Below the pieces are notes generated by a model, which saw nothing but the letters and a program-made list of their open reading frames with translations, had not been told where the DNA came from and searched no databases. DNA of 64,000 nt from Emticicia sp. 21SJ11W-3 (GTDB lineage: Bacteria > Bacteroidota > Bacteroidia > Cytophagales > Spirosomataceae): NCBI RefSeq assembly GCF_024138715.1, contig NZ_CP092074.1, positions 3,162,001-3,226,000 on the forward strand. Direction: 5' to 3'. Numbering within the stretch: the stretch's first letter is position 1; the number at the start of each line of letters is the position of its first letter. Position numbers and translations under genes: made by a program. Positions 9,044 to 18,185 of this stretch are shown here, in pieces.

Positions 9044-9202
9044 TTGACACACACAGGTTTCTGAGTTAACGTTTCTATTATACTGCCTGATAAAGGTTCT
9101 ATACCAAATAGTATTTAACAAAAACCCCAATCTTTCTGTGCGGTTTTCGCCAGGTTTAATTCAGGATAAAATCTTTTTTAAACAGCCCCATAGATTATAT
9201 AA

Positions 9203-9236
9203 AACGGACAGGCCATCAATCAACAGCCTGTCCGTT
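9203..9236 (+). terminator. Intrinsic terminator
   Basis: AACGGACAGGC pairs perfectly with GCCTGTCCGTT across a ~12-nt loop, followed by CTTTCGTTT. It lies about 160 bp after the lipoprotein gene. Confidence 0.8.
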
Positions 9237-9328
9237 CTTTCGTTTAATTGCCTTCACCCAAAACCTAAGCACATTTTTGCAGCTTCATCACAAAATGAAG
9301 ATACACCTGCAAAAAAGCTGCTCCTGCT

Positions 9329-9376
9329 CGGCTGATTATCCAATCAGTCGGAGTGTTGAGCATTCTCTGAACACAC
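9329..9376. repeat. Short dispersed palindromic repeat, copy 1
   Basis: CGGCTGATTATCCAATCAGTCGG with the following ...TTCTCTGAACAC stretch. Similar copies occur at 11121-11163 and 13152-13195; the CGGCTGA/TCAGTCG arms form a small stem. Confidence 0.6.
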
Positions 9377-9524
9377 TTTTAATACCATCTACTAAAACCA
9401 AACAGCATACCCCAAGCCTATCTGCAATAATAATACCTAATAAATTGCAATCAACACAACCGATAAATAAGTTTTTGTTATCTAACCTGAAATATTCAGT
9501 TAATTATGCCTTTGCATTACTGTA

Positions 9525-9903
9525 TTGCCGCCTTTGAAACCGATAATCGTATTTTGTATCCTGTTGCTCCTCCTGTCGTCTTACGAAAACATCAACATGA
9601 ATTGTTGCGAGAATCAGGATACTGAAACTGAAATAGCGGTGCTAAAAAAAAACACAAGCATAGACCTGCTGAATCAAAGCCAGCCAGGGCAGTATGTATT
9701 CGGTAACATTGCGCTCGCATACGGATGAGGCTTTGGGTGATTAAAACACAATAAAAATATACCCGAACGACACCGACACGGACGTATTTACGTTGCATTT
9801 CAAGAAAACAAAGGGGCTGATCTTTACAGATTTGGTGTTTTTAAACAATAAACTGGTGTATAACCATGCAAATGGTGAACAATTTATAACCATACTGAAA
9901 TAA
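9525..9903 (+). pseudogene. Possible degraded small secreted protein gene
   Basis: An initial frame (9525-9728) encodes a hydrophobic N-terminus and then NCCENQDTETEIAVLKKN. It stops, and another frame continues with IKIYPNDTDTDVFTLHFKK and ends FITILK at 9903. The second part looks like real protein sequence but has an in-frame stop at its 5' side (about 9742). The simplest reading is one small secreted-protein gene broken by a frameshift and a stop. Not recognised; the evidence is modest. Confidence 0.35.
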
Positions 9904-10002
9904 CAAAGCTGACAACTCGTCGCATAGGTTTCGCCACTTCAAAGTTAAAGGCAATTAAATTTAGTGCAACGGTAGCTTAACAAACCATACACAATAAAAC
10001 CC

Positions 10003-11079
10003 ATGAAAACATTCTGCCTTGTTAGTTTAATCATTCTGTTTCCTGTTGTCTCACTTTCCCAGAGTTTTCAGCTTAACGGCAAAATAGATAACTGCCATAA
10101 TAGATGGGTTTATATAGAGGAAGTCAATAAAAATACAAAATCAGACTCCGCACTATGTAAAAGCAATCAGTTCAGCCTGACGGGGTCTATTTCTGAACCT
10201 AAATTGGTGAGGCTGACGGTGAATGGCAGCGATAGCTGGGTAGATTTTTTTTTAGAGAAAGGTACAATAAACATAACTACACAAAAAGATTCTCTTTGGA
10301 AAATCAGTTTTACGAACTCACCGCTAAATCAATTATACCAGAACTTTAATACCCATAGCGCAAATCCAATCCGGATGAAATTGGTTGAGTTTAGCATTAA
10401 AAAAAACAATTTAATACAACCACAAGATTCGGTTCAAATAACTTTAGTGAATAATGCCATTGACTCACTGTACAACCAATCTGTAAAAAATATTATTAGC
10501 TTTATAGAAGAAAACAACGATAGTTTTCTGAGTTTGTATTATTTAGAATATCAGTATGGCGCTATTGGAATACCAAAATCGATTCAACTTTTTTCAGCTC
10601 TGCGTGAAGATATCAGGATAACACCGACCGGACAACGATTGATTGAAAAGTTGAATAAAATAGGAATCTTACAGATTAATGACCAGGCTCCGGCTTTTGT
10701 ATTGAAAGATATGCAAGGAAAAGAATTTAGCCTGTCTCAGTTGGCAGGTAAAAAGGTTCTTTTAAACTTCTGGGCCAGTTGGTGCGGCCCTTGCCGTAAA
10801 GAGCACCCCGAGTTAGTGAAAATATATGAGAGACTAAAATCTAAAAATATTGAGTTTATCAGTATTTCGACTGACGAGGATATAACTAACTGGATAGAGG
10901 CGGTAAAAAAAGACAAATTACATTGGCCTCAGCTTATCGATAAAAAAGATACCAAGGGCCTTACAATTGCTAACAAATATGGCATTTATGGCATACCAGC
11001 CAACATTATATTAGATAAAAACGGCAAAGTGATAGCAAAGGATATAAATTTGAAAGACATTGACAAGTTTTTAAATTAA
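10003..11079 (+). CDS. TlpA-like thioredoxin-fold protein with DUF4369-type N-terminus
   Basis: 358-residue periplasmic thiol-disulfide protein. A signal peptide (residues 1-19, ending SLSQS) precedes a β-rich DUF4369-like region (FQLNGKIDNCHNRWVYIEE). The C-terminal AhpC/TSA-thioredoxin domain starts near 228 (NDQAPAFVLKDMQGKEFSL) and carries the redox motif WASWCGPC (CxxC about residues 262-265) and the cis-Pro region YGIPAN. In Bacteroidota such proteins reduce or resolve disulfides of secreted substrates. No obvious partner is adjacent, and the upstream neighbour looks degraded. Confidence 0.88.
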   Translation: MKTFCLVSLIILFPVVSLSQSFQLNGKIDNCHNRWVYIEEVNKNTKSDSALCKSNQFSLTGSISEPKLVRLTVNGSDSWVDFFLEKGTINITTQKDSLWKISFTNSPLNQLYQNFNTHSANPIRMKLVEFSIKKNNLIQPQDSVQITLVNNAIDSLYNQSVKNIISFIEENNDSFLSLYYLEYQYGAIGIPKSIQLFSALREDIRITPTGQRLIEKLNKIGILQINDQAPAFVLKDMQGKEFSLSQLAGKKVLLNFWASWCGPCRKEHPELVKIYERLKSKNIEFISISTDEDITNWIEAVKKDKLHWPQLIDKKDTKGLTIANKYGIYGIPANIILDKNGKVIAKDINLKDIDKFLN

Positions 11080-11120
11080 GTATCAATGAGTGATTTGCAA
11101 CTTATCCAAACACCTTTTTT

Positions 11121-11163
11121 CGCCAGATTATCCAGTCAGTTGCCGTGGCAGCCGTTCTCTGAA
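11121..11163. repeat. Short dispersed palindromic repeat, copy 2
   Basis: CCAGATTATCCAGTCAGTTG followed by GCCGTTCTCTGAA. It corresponds to the 13152 copy, which lies just upstream of the intact histidine phosphatase. The arms are degraded. Confidence 0.5.
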
Positions 11164-11249
11164 AGGCTGCGTAAATCACCAGCGGCATAGGCTGAAAACC
11201 GGATACATTTCCTGATTATGCTGCTACCCAAAATCTAATTGCACGGGTT

Positions 11250-11304
11250 TTGGCAGGAAGCCATTCAACAACCCTGCCAACGGCAAGGTTTATTTGTTTG
11301 AGAA
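11250..11304 (+). pseudogene. Remnant of histidine phosphatase 3' end
   Basis: Encodes FNNPANGKVYLFEKPA and a stop, matching the C-terminus FINPANGKVYLFEKN of the gene at 13257-13787. The upstream palindromic repeat at 11121 also matches that gene's upstream repeat. It therefore looks like a second gene copy with its middle deleted. The stretch 11080-11363 holds nothing else I can support. Confidence 0.6.
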
Positions 11305-11363
11305 ACCCGCCTGAGGGCGCCTCTGGCTCAGCAGCAACGCCCAACAGTAAAGGTATAGGTTGC

Positions 11364-12374
11364 TTACAGCAAATTGCGGTGCACCATCAGATACGCCAGC
11401 GCTTCGGTTACGGCCTGCTCAGGACTCTTAGGATTAAAGCCCAGTTCGTTTCTCGACTTCGATATATCAAAATCCTGTTGCAGTCCAGAAAACATCGCAA
11501 TGTCTTTCCGTGTCAGTACAGGCGGTTTACCACTCAGTCTGGCCGACAGCTCCATCAGTCCGGCAATGGCAAACAACCCTATTTTCGGAACCGCCCCCGG
11601 AATCTTGATTTTCAGTTCAGGATACAGCCTCTGCGCCAGCCGGGTGGTATCAGTAATGGTCATGCTTTTTTCGTTAGCCAGTATGTATCGTTCGCCGGGT
11701 TTGCCATGTAGCGCAGCCAGCAGGCAGCCTTCGGCCACATCTTTTACATCTACCCAGTTCAGGGTAATGCCCGTGTCTACCGGTATCTGCCGGTTCAGTA
11801 TCAGCCTCAGTATGCCGTAAGACACATTCAGGGGCAGAAAAGCCTCGCTGCCAATCATGGCGCCGGGCATAACGGCCACCAGCGGCACACCCAGGTTTTT
11901 GGCCAGTTCAAAAGCCAGTTTTTCACCATCATTCTTTGAGTTATAGTACATATCGCGCCGGTCCGGGTTGTAGCCGTTGCTCTCCCGGGTAGGCAGCCGG
12001 CGGTAATCCAGCGCGGCTATCGAGCTCACATATACTATCTTTTTTACCCCGGCCACGGCGGCCGCCTCAATGGTGTTGCGCGTACCGGCCATGTTTACGT
12101 CATAAATTTCTTTTTTAGGGTCTTTGGCCCATAGTTTAAAGGCGGCACCTACGGCATAGAAGGTATCTACCCCCTGCAAGGCGGCTATGAACGATGCCTT
12201 GTCGGTAATATCGGCCTGCACTACCTCGCAGGCCAGCCCCTTAAAGCTCTCGCGGTTGTTTAGGTTGCGCACCGTAGCCCGAACCGCGTATCCTTCTTTT
12301 AATAGTAACCTTACCAGATTATTGCCCAGATGCCCGTTAGCGCCAGACACCAGCACCAGATTTTTATTTTTCAT
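11364..12374 (-). CDS. NAD(P)-dependent epimerase/dehydratase (extended SDR)
   Basis: 336-residue extended short-chain dehydrogenase. The start at 12374 (MKNKNLVLVSGANGHLGNN) places the Rossmann motif GANGHLG at the N-terminus; an upstream ATG at 12428 would add 18 unconvincing residues. Conserved elements are DITD after strand 3, VYVSSIAAL, and a catalytic Y-x-x-x-K given here as YYNSKNDGEK. It resembles the dihydroflavonol-reductase-like/3β-HSD-like SDR group. The substrate cannot be told. A Crp/Fnr regulator gene lies 64 bp upstream on the same strand. Confidence 0.88.
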   Translation of the reverse strand: MKNKNLVLVSGANGHLGNNLVRLLLKEGYAVRATVRNLNNRESFKGLACEVVQADITDKASFIAALQGVDTFYAVGAAFKLWAKDPKKEIYDVNMAGTRNTIEAAAVAGVKKIVYVSSIAALDYRRLPTRESNGYNPDRRDMYYNSKNDGEKLAFELAKNLGVPLVAVMPGAMIGSEAFLPLNVSYGILRLILNRQIPVDTGITLNWVDVKDVAEGCLLAALHGKPGERYILANEKSMTITDTTRLAQRLYPELKIKIPGAVPKIGLFAIAGLMELSARLSGKPPVLTRKDIAMFSGLQQDFDISKSRNELGFNPKSPEQAVTEALAYLMVHRNLL

Positions 12375-12438
12375 GAATATTGATTTTAAATGATGGAGCA
12401 AAATTATGCCCGGCCCAGGTAAAACCACTTCACAAATG

Positions 12439-13014
12439 TTACCTAATGATCTGCTTCCGGATACGGCTGAGGCTTTTGGGGTTCATACCCAGAAAAGAGG
12501 CAATATACTGCACCGGCACATGGCGGATAACCTCTGGCTGCCCGGCCATCAGCTTCAGATACCGCTGCTCGGCGCTGAGGGTGGCCAGGTCTCTGGCGCG
12601 GTTTTCGTTATAGGCCAGCGACTGCTGAAACACCTGAATGCTGAAATCCCGGAAAGCCCGGCTCTGGTCAATGAGGTGGTCCAGCCCTTTTTTGGTTATG
12701 CGCAGCAGCTCGCAGGCTGTTATACATTCCAGGGTATCGCTGGCAATAGTCTGATTAATAAAATGGGCATAAGAAGTAATAAATCCGGGCGGACAGTTGA
12801 TGTGCGTGGTTACTTCGTCGCCCTTATCATTATAATGATACAAACGCACAAAGCCCGACACCACAAAATACAGATGCCCCGGTATTTTGCCCTGTTCTTC
12901 CAGAACGGTATTTCTGGCATACGGCACGGGTTCAAAGTATTGCAGGCACAATTGTCTGTCGGTGTCTGTAAGCCCCACCTGTGCAGTAATTATGTCAATC
13001 AGTTGCTTGTGCAT
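12439..13014 (-). CDS. Crp/Fnr-family transcriptional regulator
   Basis: 191-residue regulator with an N-terminal cyclic-nucleotide-binding-like β-roll (GKIPGHLYFVVSGFVRLYHYNDKGDEVTTH, about residues 43-72) and a C-terminal winged-helix DNA-binding region (VQYIASFLGMNPKSLSRIRKQ). It lacks the Cys cluster of Fnr and the full Arg-Ser cAMP site of Crp, so its ligand is unknown. It precedes the SDR gene on the same strand and might control it. Confidence 0.88.
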   Translation of the reverse strand: MHKQLIDIITAQVGLTDTDRQLCLQYFEPVPYARNTVLEEQGKIPGHLYFVVSGFVRLYHYNDKGDEVTTHINCPPGFITSYAHFINQTIASDTLECITACELLRITKKGLDHLIDQSRAFRDFSIQVFQQSLAYNENRARDLATLSAEQRYLKLMAGQPEVIRHVPVQYIASFLGMNPKSLSRIRKQIIR

Positions 13015-13151
13015 GGCACAAAAATAAACATTAGCCGCACATCTAAGGCTGATGCTTGTGTATTTTTAATGGGTGGGTTTATCAATAAGCATCTGTTTCA
13101 GATTTAATTTACCTTGCCTTATGGTCCAGAATTCTGAACCCCACCTCCTGC

Positions 13152-13195
13152 CCGGCTGATTATCCAGTCAGTCGGCAGGTCGGCTGTTTTCTGAA
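13152..13195. repeat. Short dispersed palindromic repeat, copy 3
   Basis: CCGGCTGATTATCCAGTCAG followed by TCGGCAGGTCGGCTGTTTTCTGAAC. It lies 60 bp upstream of the histidine phosphatase gene; related copies are at 9329 and 11121. Confidence 0.6.
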
Positions 13196-13256
13196 CTCCT
13201 GTCTGTACCATAATGCACTGAAAGCACTATCTTTGCAAGGTTAAAAACTTTCAACA

Positions 13257-13787
13257 TTGAAATTAGGACTCGTACGCCATTTTAAAGTTAAGCATAAACT
13301 CCCCGGCGGTTTTCTAATTGGGCATGGCGCCCTGGTAGAATGGTTTGAAGGATATGACAAGGCCGACCTCATCATTAATCCGGTTGACATGGGCGGCATC
13401 GATTGGAAACTTTGCTATGCCAGTTCTATGAGCCGTGCCTGCCAAACCGCCAGCCATATTTATACCGGCGATATTACGTTTCAAGACGAACTACGAGAAA
13501 TAAATGTAATTAACCTGCTGAATAAAAAACTGCGTCTACCCATACTTATCTGGGCTTTACTCATCAAAAGAAAAACCCTTTCTGCCAACGTTATTACTGC
13601 CGAAGTAGAAAAAAAACTGGACGCTTTTCTTGATAACGTCGAACAAAATACCGAAAAAGAAATCTTAATAGTAAGCCACGGCTTCATCATGATGCTGCTG
13701 CAAAAAAAACTTACTTCCAGAGGCTTTACCGGACAGAAATTCATCAACCCTGCCAACGGTAAGGTTTATTTGTTTGAGAAAAATTAA
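13257..13787 (+). CDS. Histidine phosphatase family protein
   Basis: 176-residue branch-1 histidine-phosphatase-like protein. It starts at a TTG codon (13257), since no ATG precedes the conserved first strand MKLGLVRH, whose Arg-His is the catalytic phosphate-binding pair. SSMSRACQTA (the second catalytic Arg) and the C-terminal ILIVSHGFIMMLL (the second catalytic His) complete the site. The first motif reads RHFKV rather than the common RHG. A truncated relative of the 3' end lies at 11250. Substrate unknown. Confidence 0.82.
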   Translation: MKLGLVRHFKVKHKLPGGFLIGHGALVEWFEGYDKADLIINPVDMGGIDWKLCYASSMSRACQTASHIYTGDITFQDELREINVINLLNKKLRLPILIWALLIKRKTLSANVITAEVEKKLDAFLDNVEQNTEKEILIVSHGFIMMLLQKKLTSRGFTGQKFINPANGKVYLFEKN

Positions 13788-13844
13788 ACCCCTGCCGAAG
13801 ACAAACCCCACCCCCCTACCCATGGCATACTCTTTTGGTTATAA

Positions 13845-14271
13845 TAACCCGTAGTGCATCTGGAATCGGAGAATATAAGCTGCCAATAAATATTCTAAAG
13901 GGTTTGATTGAACCATTCAGTTCAACATCTTCAAGTCATTTGATGCAGCAATGAATCTGCACTTGCTTTGGATTGCTTTTAGATTGATTCTGCGTTTTTT
14001 GAAAGATTGGGTATCCCGTAGGGATGATATATCGGTAGAAAATATGGCTGATACACGTATAAAGTCCCATCGGGACGATATATTAACTACTCAACAATAA
14101 ATATATTATCCCTGACGGGATACGCAGCTATAAGCCAAATCTACGTCTACTGATATCCCATCCCTATGGGATTCCGTTTGAATGGAAGGTTAACTGATTA
14201 AATTCAACAATCTTTGATTAGTGCTAATTTGAGGTCTATTTGTGTATTCATCTTAAATGCACTACGAGTTA
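13845..14271. repeat. MITE-like element, single-unit copy
   Basis: 427 bp with 15-bp inverted termini TAACCCGTAGTGCAT (13845-13859) and ATGCACTACGAGTTA (14257-14271), differing at one position. The interior matches one unit of the array at 6282-7350, including the four TCCC/GGGA palindromes. AT-rich flanks (TTATAA / TAATAAT) are compatible with a TA or short AT target duplication. No protein coded. Confidence 0.82.
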
Positions 14272-14333
14272 TAATAATATTTGTGAGCCGCCGCAAATAC
14301 TTATATTTTTGATACCGCCATCCAAACCACTGC

Positions 14334-15719
14334 ATGATGGCAAACCAGAGCCTTATTAAAGAAAGATTACCCATTACCCTGGCCATTGCTATTTTTATGC
14401 AAATGCTAGACTCCACCGTTCTCAACACTGCCCTGCCGGCCATTGCACAAGACCTGCATCAGTCGGCCATCAATATGCATTATGCCATTGTAAGCTATGT
14501 ACTCACGCTTGCCGTGCTGATGCCCGTGAGCGGTTTTCTGGCCGACAGGTTCGGTACCAGAAAAATATTTCTGCTGGCGCTGGTGGTTTTCAGTGTGGGG
14601 TCTTTGCTTTGTGCCTTGTCGCAAACGCTTATGCACCTTATTATTGCGCGTATTATTCAGGGGGCGGGTGGAAGTTTGCTTACGCCTGTGGGCAAGCTGG
14701 CGCTTATCAAGACTTTTAACAGCAAAGAAATGGTGCAGGCCATGAACTTTGCCATTGTGTCTGCGCTGATAGGCCCGGTAATGGGCCCGCTGGTGGGTGG
14801 GTATGTGTCGGTGTACCTTTCATGGCACTGGATATTCCTCATTAATATACCCATTGGTGTGCTGGGCATAGTGCTGGCGCTTAATTATATGCCCGACTAC
14901 CGCTCCGAATCGCCAAAGTTCGATTTACGCGGCTTCCTCTATTTCTCGCTGGCTTCGCTCCTGCTCTCGCTGTCGATAGAACTCCTGGGCGACATCCAGA
15001 ATCTTACCCTGGTGCTTACTATCTTTATTATAGGCATACTGCTGTTTGTGCTGTACTTTGCCTATGCCCGGCGGTCGGCCAATCCGCTCTTTCCGCTCAA
15101 CCTGTTTATGGTACGCACATTCAGAGTAGGCATACTGGGTAATTTTGCCACGCGGCTGGGTATCAGCGCGGTACCACTGTTGCTTCCGCTCATGATACAG
15201 ACCATTTACGGGCAGTCGGCCATTGTGTCAGGCTGGATGCTGGCGCCTATGGCGCTTATGGCCATTTTTGCCAAGTCGCGCGTTATCAATATCCTGTCCC
15301 GGTTCGGCTACCGCAACACGCTGGTAGTAAACACCACCATTATAGGCCTGCTGATATGCGCCCTGGCTATACCGGGCATACATACCAACCTTTACTGGTT
15401 TGTACCCATTATTTTTTCTCTGGGGTTCTTCAACTCCATCCAGTTTACTTCTATGAACAGCATAGCCCTTGCCGACCTCCGCCAGCATCACACCAGCAGT
15501 GGCAACTCGCTATTGGCGGTTAATCAGCAGCTGGCCATTGGTTTTGGTATTTCAACCGGGTTGGTGGTACTGAAATATTTTCAGTTTAACACCACCCTTA
15601 CCCACAACAACGCCCATAACGCTTTCCGCTACACGTTTGTAGTGATGGGCCTTATCAGCATACTGGCCAGCCTGGTTTTCAGGCGCCTGCACCCGTCAGA
15701 CGGCACCAACCTGCAATAG
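14334..15719 (+). CDS. MFS transporter, DHA2 (EmrB/QacA) family
   Basis: 461-residue polytopic membrane protein, predicted as a proton-coupled drug or metabolite exporter. The first helix carries the DHA2 signature FMQMLDSTVLNTALPAIAQDL (D at about 22). It is followed by GFLADRFGTRKIF (MFS motif A) and the RIIQGAGGS motif B, then GPVMGPLVGGY motif C. Around 14 hydrophobic segments are visible, as expected for DHA2. Start is ATG 14334 or the adjacent ATG 14337. It stands alone, with the MITE-like element directly upstream. Confidence 0.9.
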   Translation: MMANQSLIKERLPITLAIAIFMQMLDSTVLNTALPAIAQDLHQSAINMHYAIVSYVLTLAVLMPVSGFLADRFGTRKIFLLALVVFSVGSLLCALSQTLMHLIIARIIQGAGGSLLTPVGKLALIKTFNSKEMVQAMNFAIVSALIGPVMGPLVGGYVSVYLSWHWIFLINIPIGVLGIVLALNYMPDYRSESPKFDLRGFLYFSLASLLLSLSIELLGDIQNLTLVLTIFIIGILLFVLYFAYARRSANPLFPLNLFMVRTFRVGILGNFATRLGISAVPLLLPLMIQTIYGQSAIVSGWMLAPMALMAIFAKSRVINILSRFGYRNTLVVNTTIIGLLICALAIPGIHTNLYWFVPIIFSLGFFNSIQFTSMNSIALADLRQHHTSSGNSLLAVNQQLAIGFGISTGLVVLKYFQFNTTLTHNNAHNAFRYTFVVMGLISILASLVFRRLHPSDGTNLQ

Positions 15720-15979
15720 CCCCTATAATACGTCAGAATCTAACCCAGGCCATACATACGCGTGGTTTTAGGCAATAAACCCATCTGCAAGGCCCATCAG
15801 GGTCTGTTCTGCTTTGGCTAATACCAGTACCACCATGCGCTTAACCTGTAAACAGAAGCATTTTTGGGCAAAGCTACGCCCGCAAAACCTTCTGTGGGCG
15901 TTTGTAAAAAGGCCACAGCGAGTCTCAGTCTCGTAAATCGCATATACACCGGCCATAAGGGCGCCGGTTTCAGAACTGC

Positions 15980-16192
15980 TTATTTAAATAAGCTCGTATC
16001 TTCTTTTGAGCCGAAGAACTTCCTGACAGGGGAACTTCGTCTGAAAAGAATCCTTAAAATAGTTACAAACACCATGTAAGCCGCCAGCCCGATAAACAGG
16101 CGTTTCGAAACAGGGATGTTAAAATAGCCTACCATGTAAACCCCTGCCACAAGAGGAGCAAGCAATAAAAAGAAGTAGTGACGGCGTCGCAT
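15980..16192 (-). CDS. Small two-helix membrane protein, paralogue A
   Basis: 70 residues: MRRRHYFFLLLAPLVAGVYM, a second hydrophobic helix (LFIGLAAYMVFVTILRIL) and a basic tail (FRRSSPVRKFFGSKED). The gene at 22566-22811 has the same layout and near-matching motifs (MRR start, RILYKKSSYVQKLFMSKE), which supports both as real genes despite their size. Function unknown; the basic end suggests a cytoplasmic tail. Confidence 0.75.
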   Translation of the reverse strand: MRRRHYFFLLLAPLVAGVYMVGYFNIPVSKRLFIGLAAYMVFVTILRILFRRSSPVRKFFGSKEDTSLFK

Positions 16193-16955
16193 AGATTTTT
16201 ACGTTTTAAAAAGTCAAAAGGCCGGAGCAGTTTAAATCCGGCAAGCAGTTATTAATTAGTTATTTACTTTAGATGCAGATTTCATGCCATTGATACCTGT
16301 TGAAACATATAATTTTTTTTTCGTTTCGGGTAAAAAATTTTAATCTCACCAAATGTATCCGCCTGATAATTTTTTAAGCCTGCCTCAGGTGGTCTTCAGG
16401 CAAAACCCTGAAAGACAAACCGGCAAAAAGTATCGACAAAACAGACGCCACCACCCATCTGTAAAGGTACCGCTTAATAAATTATTGGACTGAAATAAGG
16501 AAAAATATAACGTTAGCAATCAACAACCGGGCATTATGGTTAGTTGTGTTATTTTTTGCGTTTTTTTACATAAATAAATCTGTTACCGCTTGATAATTAG
16601 TTTTTTTTACAATATTTTAGTGCCTGAAATCAGATAGAAGATTTCATAATGTCAGGATTCTAATATTTACTGCATTCTTTCTGAACCTCGTTTTATCATT
16701 GGTATGTCTTTTGCTTGAACGGGTTTTCAGCTTTCACCGGGCGTTTTAGAATGTATTGCATACCGAAAAAATTAAAGGCCGGGTTGCTCTATTAAGAAAT
16801 ATAACGGGTAAAGGCGGGAGGGTAAAAACCCTCTGATTGAAAAACTTGTGCGTATGCCGTCCTCCCCACTCAAATCCAAACAAACTAGAAAATTTAAATT
16901 TGCAAAAAACCAATTCAGATATAGTTAAATTATTACGCATCCAAAGTAAAAAAAA
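16193..16955. other. Long upstream region of lipoprotein paralogue B
   Basis: About 760 bp without a credible gene. It contains the segment shared with 7625-7735 (ACCGCTTGATAATTA ... TGCCTGAAATCAGA ... TGTCAGGATTC at 16585-16675). A small hairpin (GAGGGT/ACCCTC) lies near 16818, and a -7-like box TAAATTTG at 16895-16902 sits 54 bp before the ATG. Confidence 0.5.
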
Positions 16956-18002
16956 ATGAAACCAAGAAACCATTTCAAATTCTTAAGCCTGAGCCTGATT
17001 CTGACACTAGCTGTCGGCTTGTATAACTGTAAGCCAACACCATCAGAACCGGAGATTCCGAAGTTTGAGGAAGACTTCAAGGGCGTAAAGTTGCCGGACG
17101 TTACGCCAACTACGCCTAAAGCCGCTACCACAACTGCCGCTTCAATTCAAACATCAACGGCAGTTTCTGGCGTTGCTACAGCAGCTGCAGCGGGTCCTTC
17201 AGCACCAGCAATTGTTTCAGCAACCACAAACATGCAGAAAATTGTTTCTGCCACTGAGGCTGCCGAATTAGTAGCTGCTTTTACGCCAGCGGTAATAAGC
17301 AATCTTCAAACCACGGGCGCTTTGCCTGCAGATTTGAGCATTAAAGTAAATGCAATTGCCTCAAACCCTGCTTTTGCAGCGTACTTGCCAAAAGTTACGC
17401 TTCCTACGGTAGATGGAAAAGTCGTTACTGGTGCGGTTAAAGAGTCAACATTCGACAAAAACCAGCCTTTAATCACTTTCCCTAACTACTCGGTAGCAGC
17501 TATCACCAGCCCTTGTACTGATGCAGCACAGGCAGCTTATAACACTAAAAAAGCTGAAATTGATGCAGCCAGAGCTACACAGGTTGCCTCTGTAACTAAT
17601 ACTTACACTACTGCTGTTACAGCTGCCAACGCCTCAGGAGCTTCTTGTTCTTCGGCAATACCTGGCAAATATGCCACCTTAAAAACTGGTGCCGCTACAG
17701 AACTTAACGCGGGTCTTGCAGCATTGCTTTCAGCCAAAGCAATTTTGGGTGAAAGTAATTACAATTTGTTGGTATTACTTTATTATTCAGCTTATGTAAC
17801 TAACCTGAATGCACTTTCTAATCTGCAAACAGCAGAATTGAACGCCTGTGCTACTTTAGTTACAGCCAGCATTGCCAACGCAGCAGCCGCAAGAGATGCA
17901 GACTTAGCGAACATCACCGTTAATTATAACTCTCAAATGTCAACCTTGCAAAGCATCCTTACTGCAGGTTTCCAAAAATGCCATGACCAAGGTCAGGGTT
18001 GA
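16956..18002 (+). CDS. Lipoprotein of unknown function, paralogue B
   Basis: 348-residue predicted lipoprotein: hydrophobic signal and lipobox GLYNC, then SEPEIPKFEEDFKGVKLPD and an Ala/Thr-rich, probably helical body. Conserved landmarks shared with the gene at 7973 are AFAAYLPKVTLPTVDGKVVTG, ITSPCTDAAQAAYN and the terminal FQKCHDQGQG. Mature-part Cys occur at CTD, SCS, ACA and KCH. A -7-like box at 16895 gives a ~50-nt leader, and a terminator follows at 18051. The function is not known. Confidence 0.87.
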   Translation: MKPRNHFKFLSLSLILTLAVGLYNCKPTPSEPEIPKFEEDFKGVKLPDVTPTTPKAATTTAASIQTSTAVSGVATAAAAGPSAPAIVSATTNMQKIVSATEAAELVAAFTPAVISNLQTTGALPADLSIKVNAIASNPAFAAYLPKVTLPTVDGKVVTGAVKESTFDKNQPLITFPNYSVAAITSPCTDAAQAAYNTKKAEIDAARATQVASVTNTYTTAVTAANASGASCSSAIPGKYATLKTGAATELNAGLAALLSAKAILGESNYNLLVLLYYSAYVTNLNALSNLQTAELNACATLVTASIANAAAARDADLANITVNYNSQMSTLQSILTAGFQKCHDQGQG

Positions 18003-18050
18003 TATAAACTTTAGTCTGGCCTGAAACTGGTTTTCAAAGCCGGCCATCAA

Positions 18051-18100
18051 AACTCTGTTTGTTGCTCTTTGTTAATAAGAGCCACAGGCAGAGTTTTTTT
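18051..18100 (+). terminator. Intrinsic terminator, two nested stems
   Basis: Outer stem AACTCTG/CAGAGTT followed by TTTTT, enclosing a perfect inner stem GCTCTT/AAGAGC. Lies 49 bp after lipoprotein B. Confidence 0.8.
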
Positions 18101-18185
18101 GTTGCCTGTGTACCTGATATTTTTTCATTTTAGCAGCAACTGGCACGATTATTTTATTGATTGCCCTGTAACAAAATACAGCAAA

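Noticed and set aside
9138-9335. Plus-strand open frame over 9138-9335
   Set aside because: Runs through the terminator hairpin at 9203-9236; no protein character.
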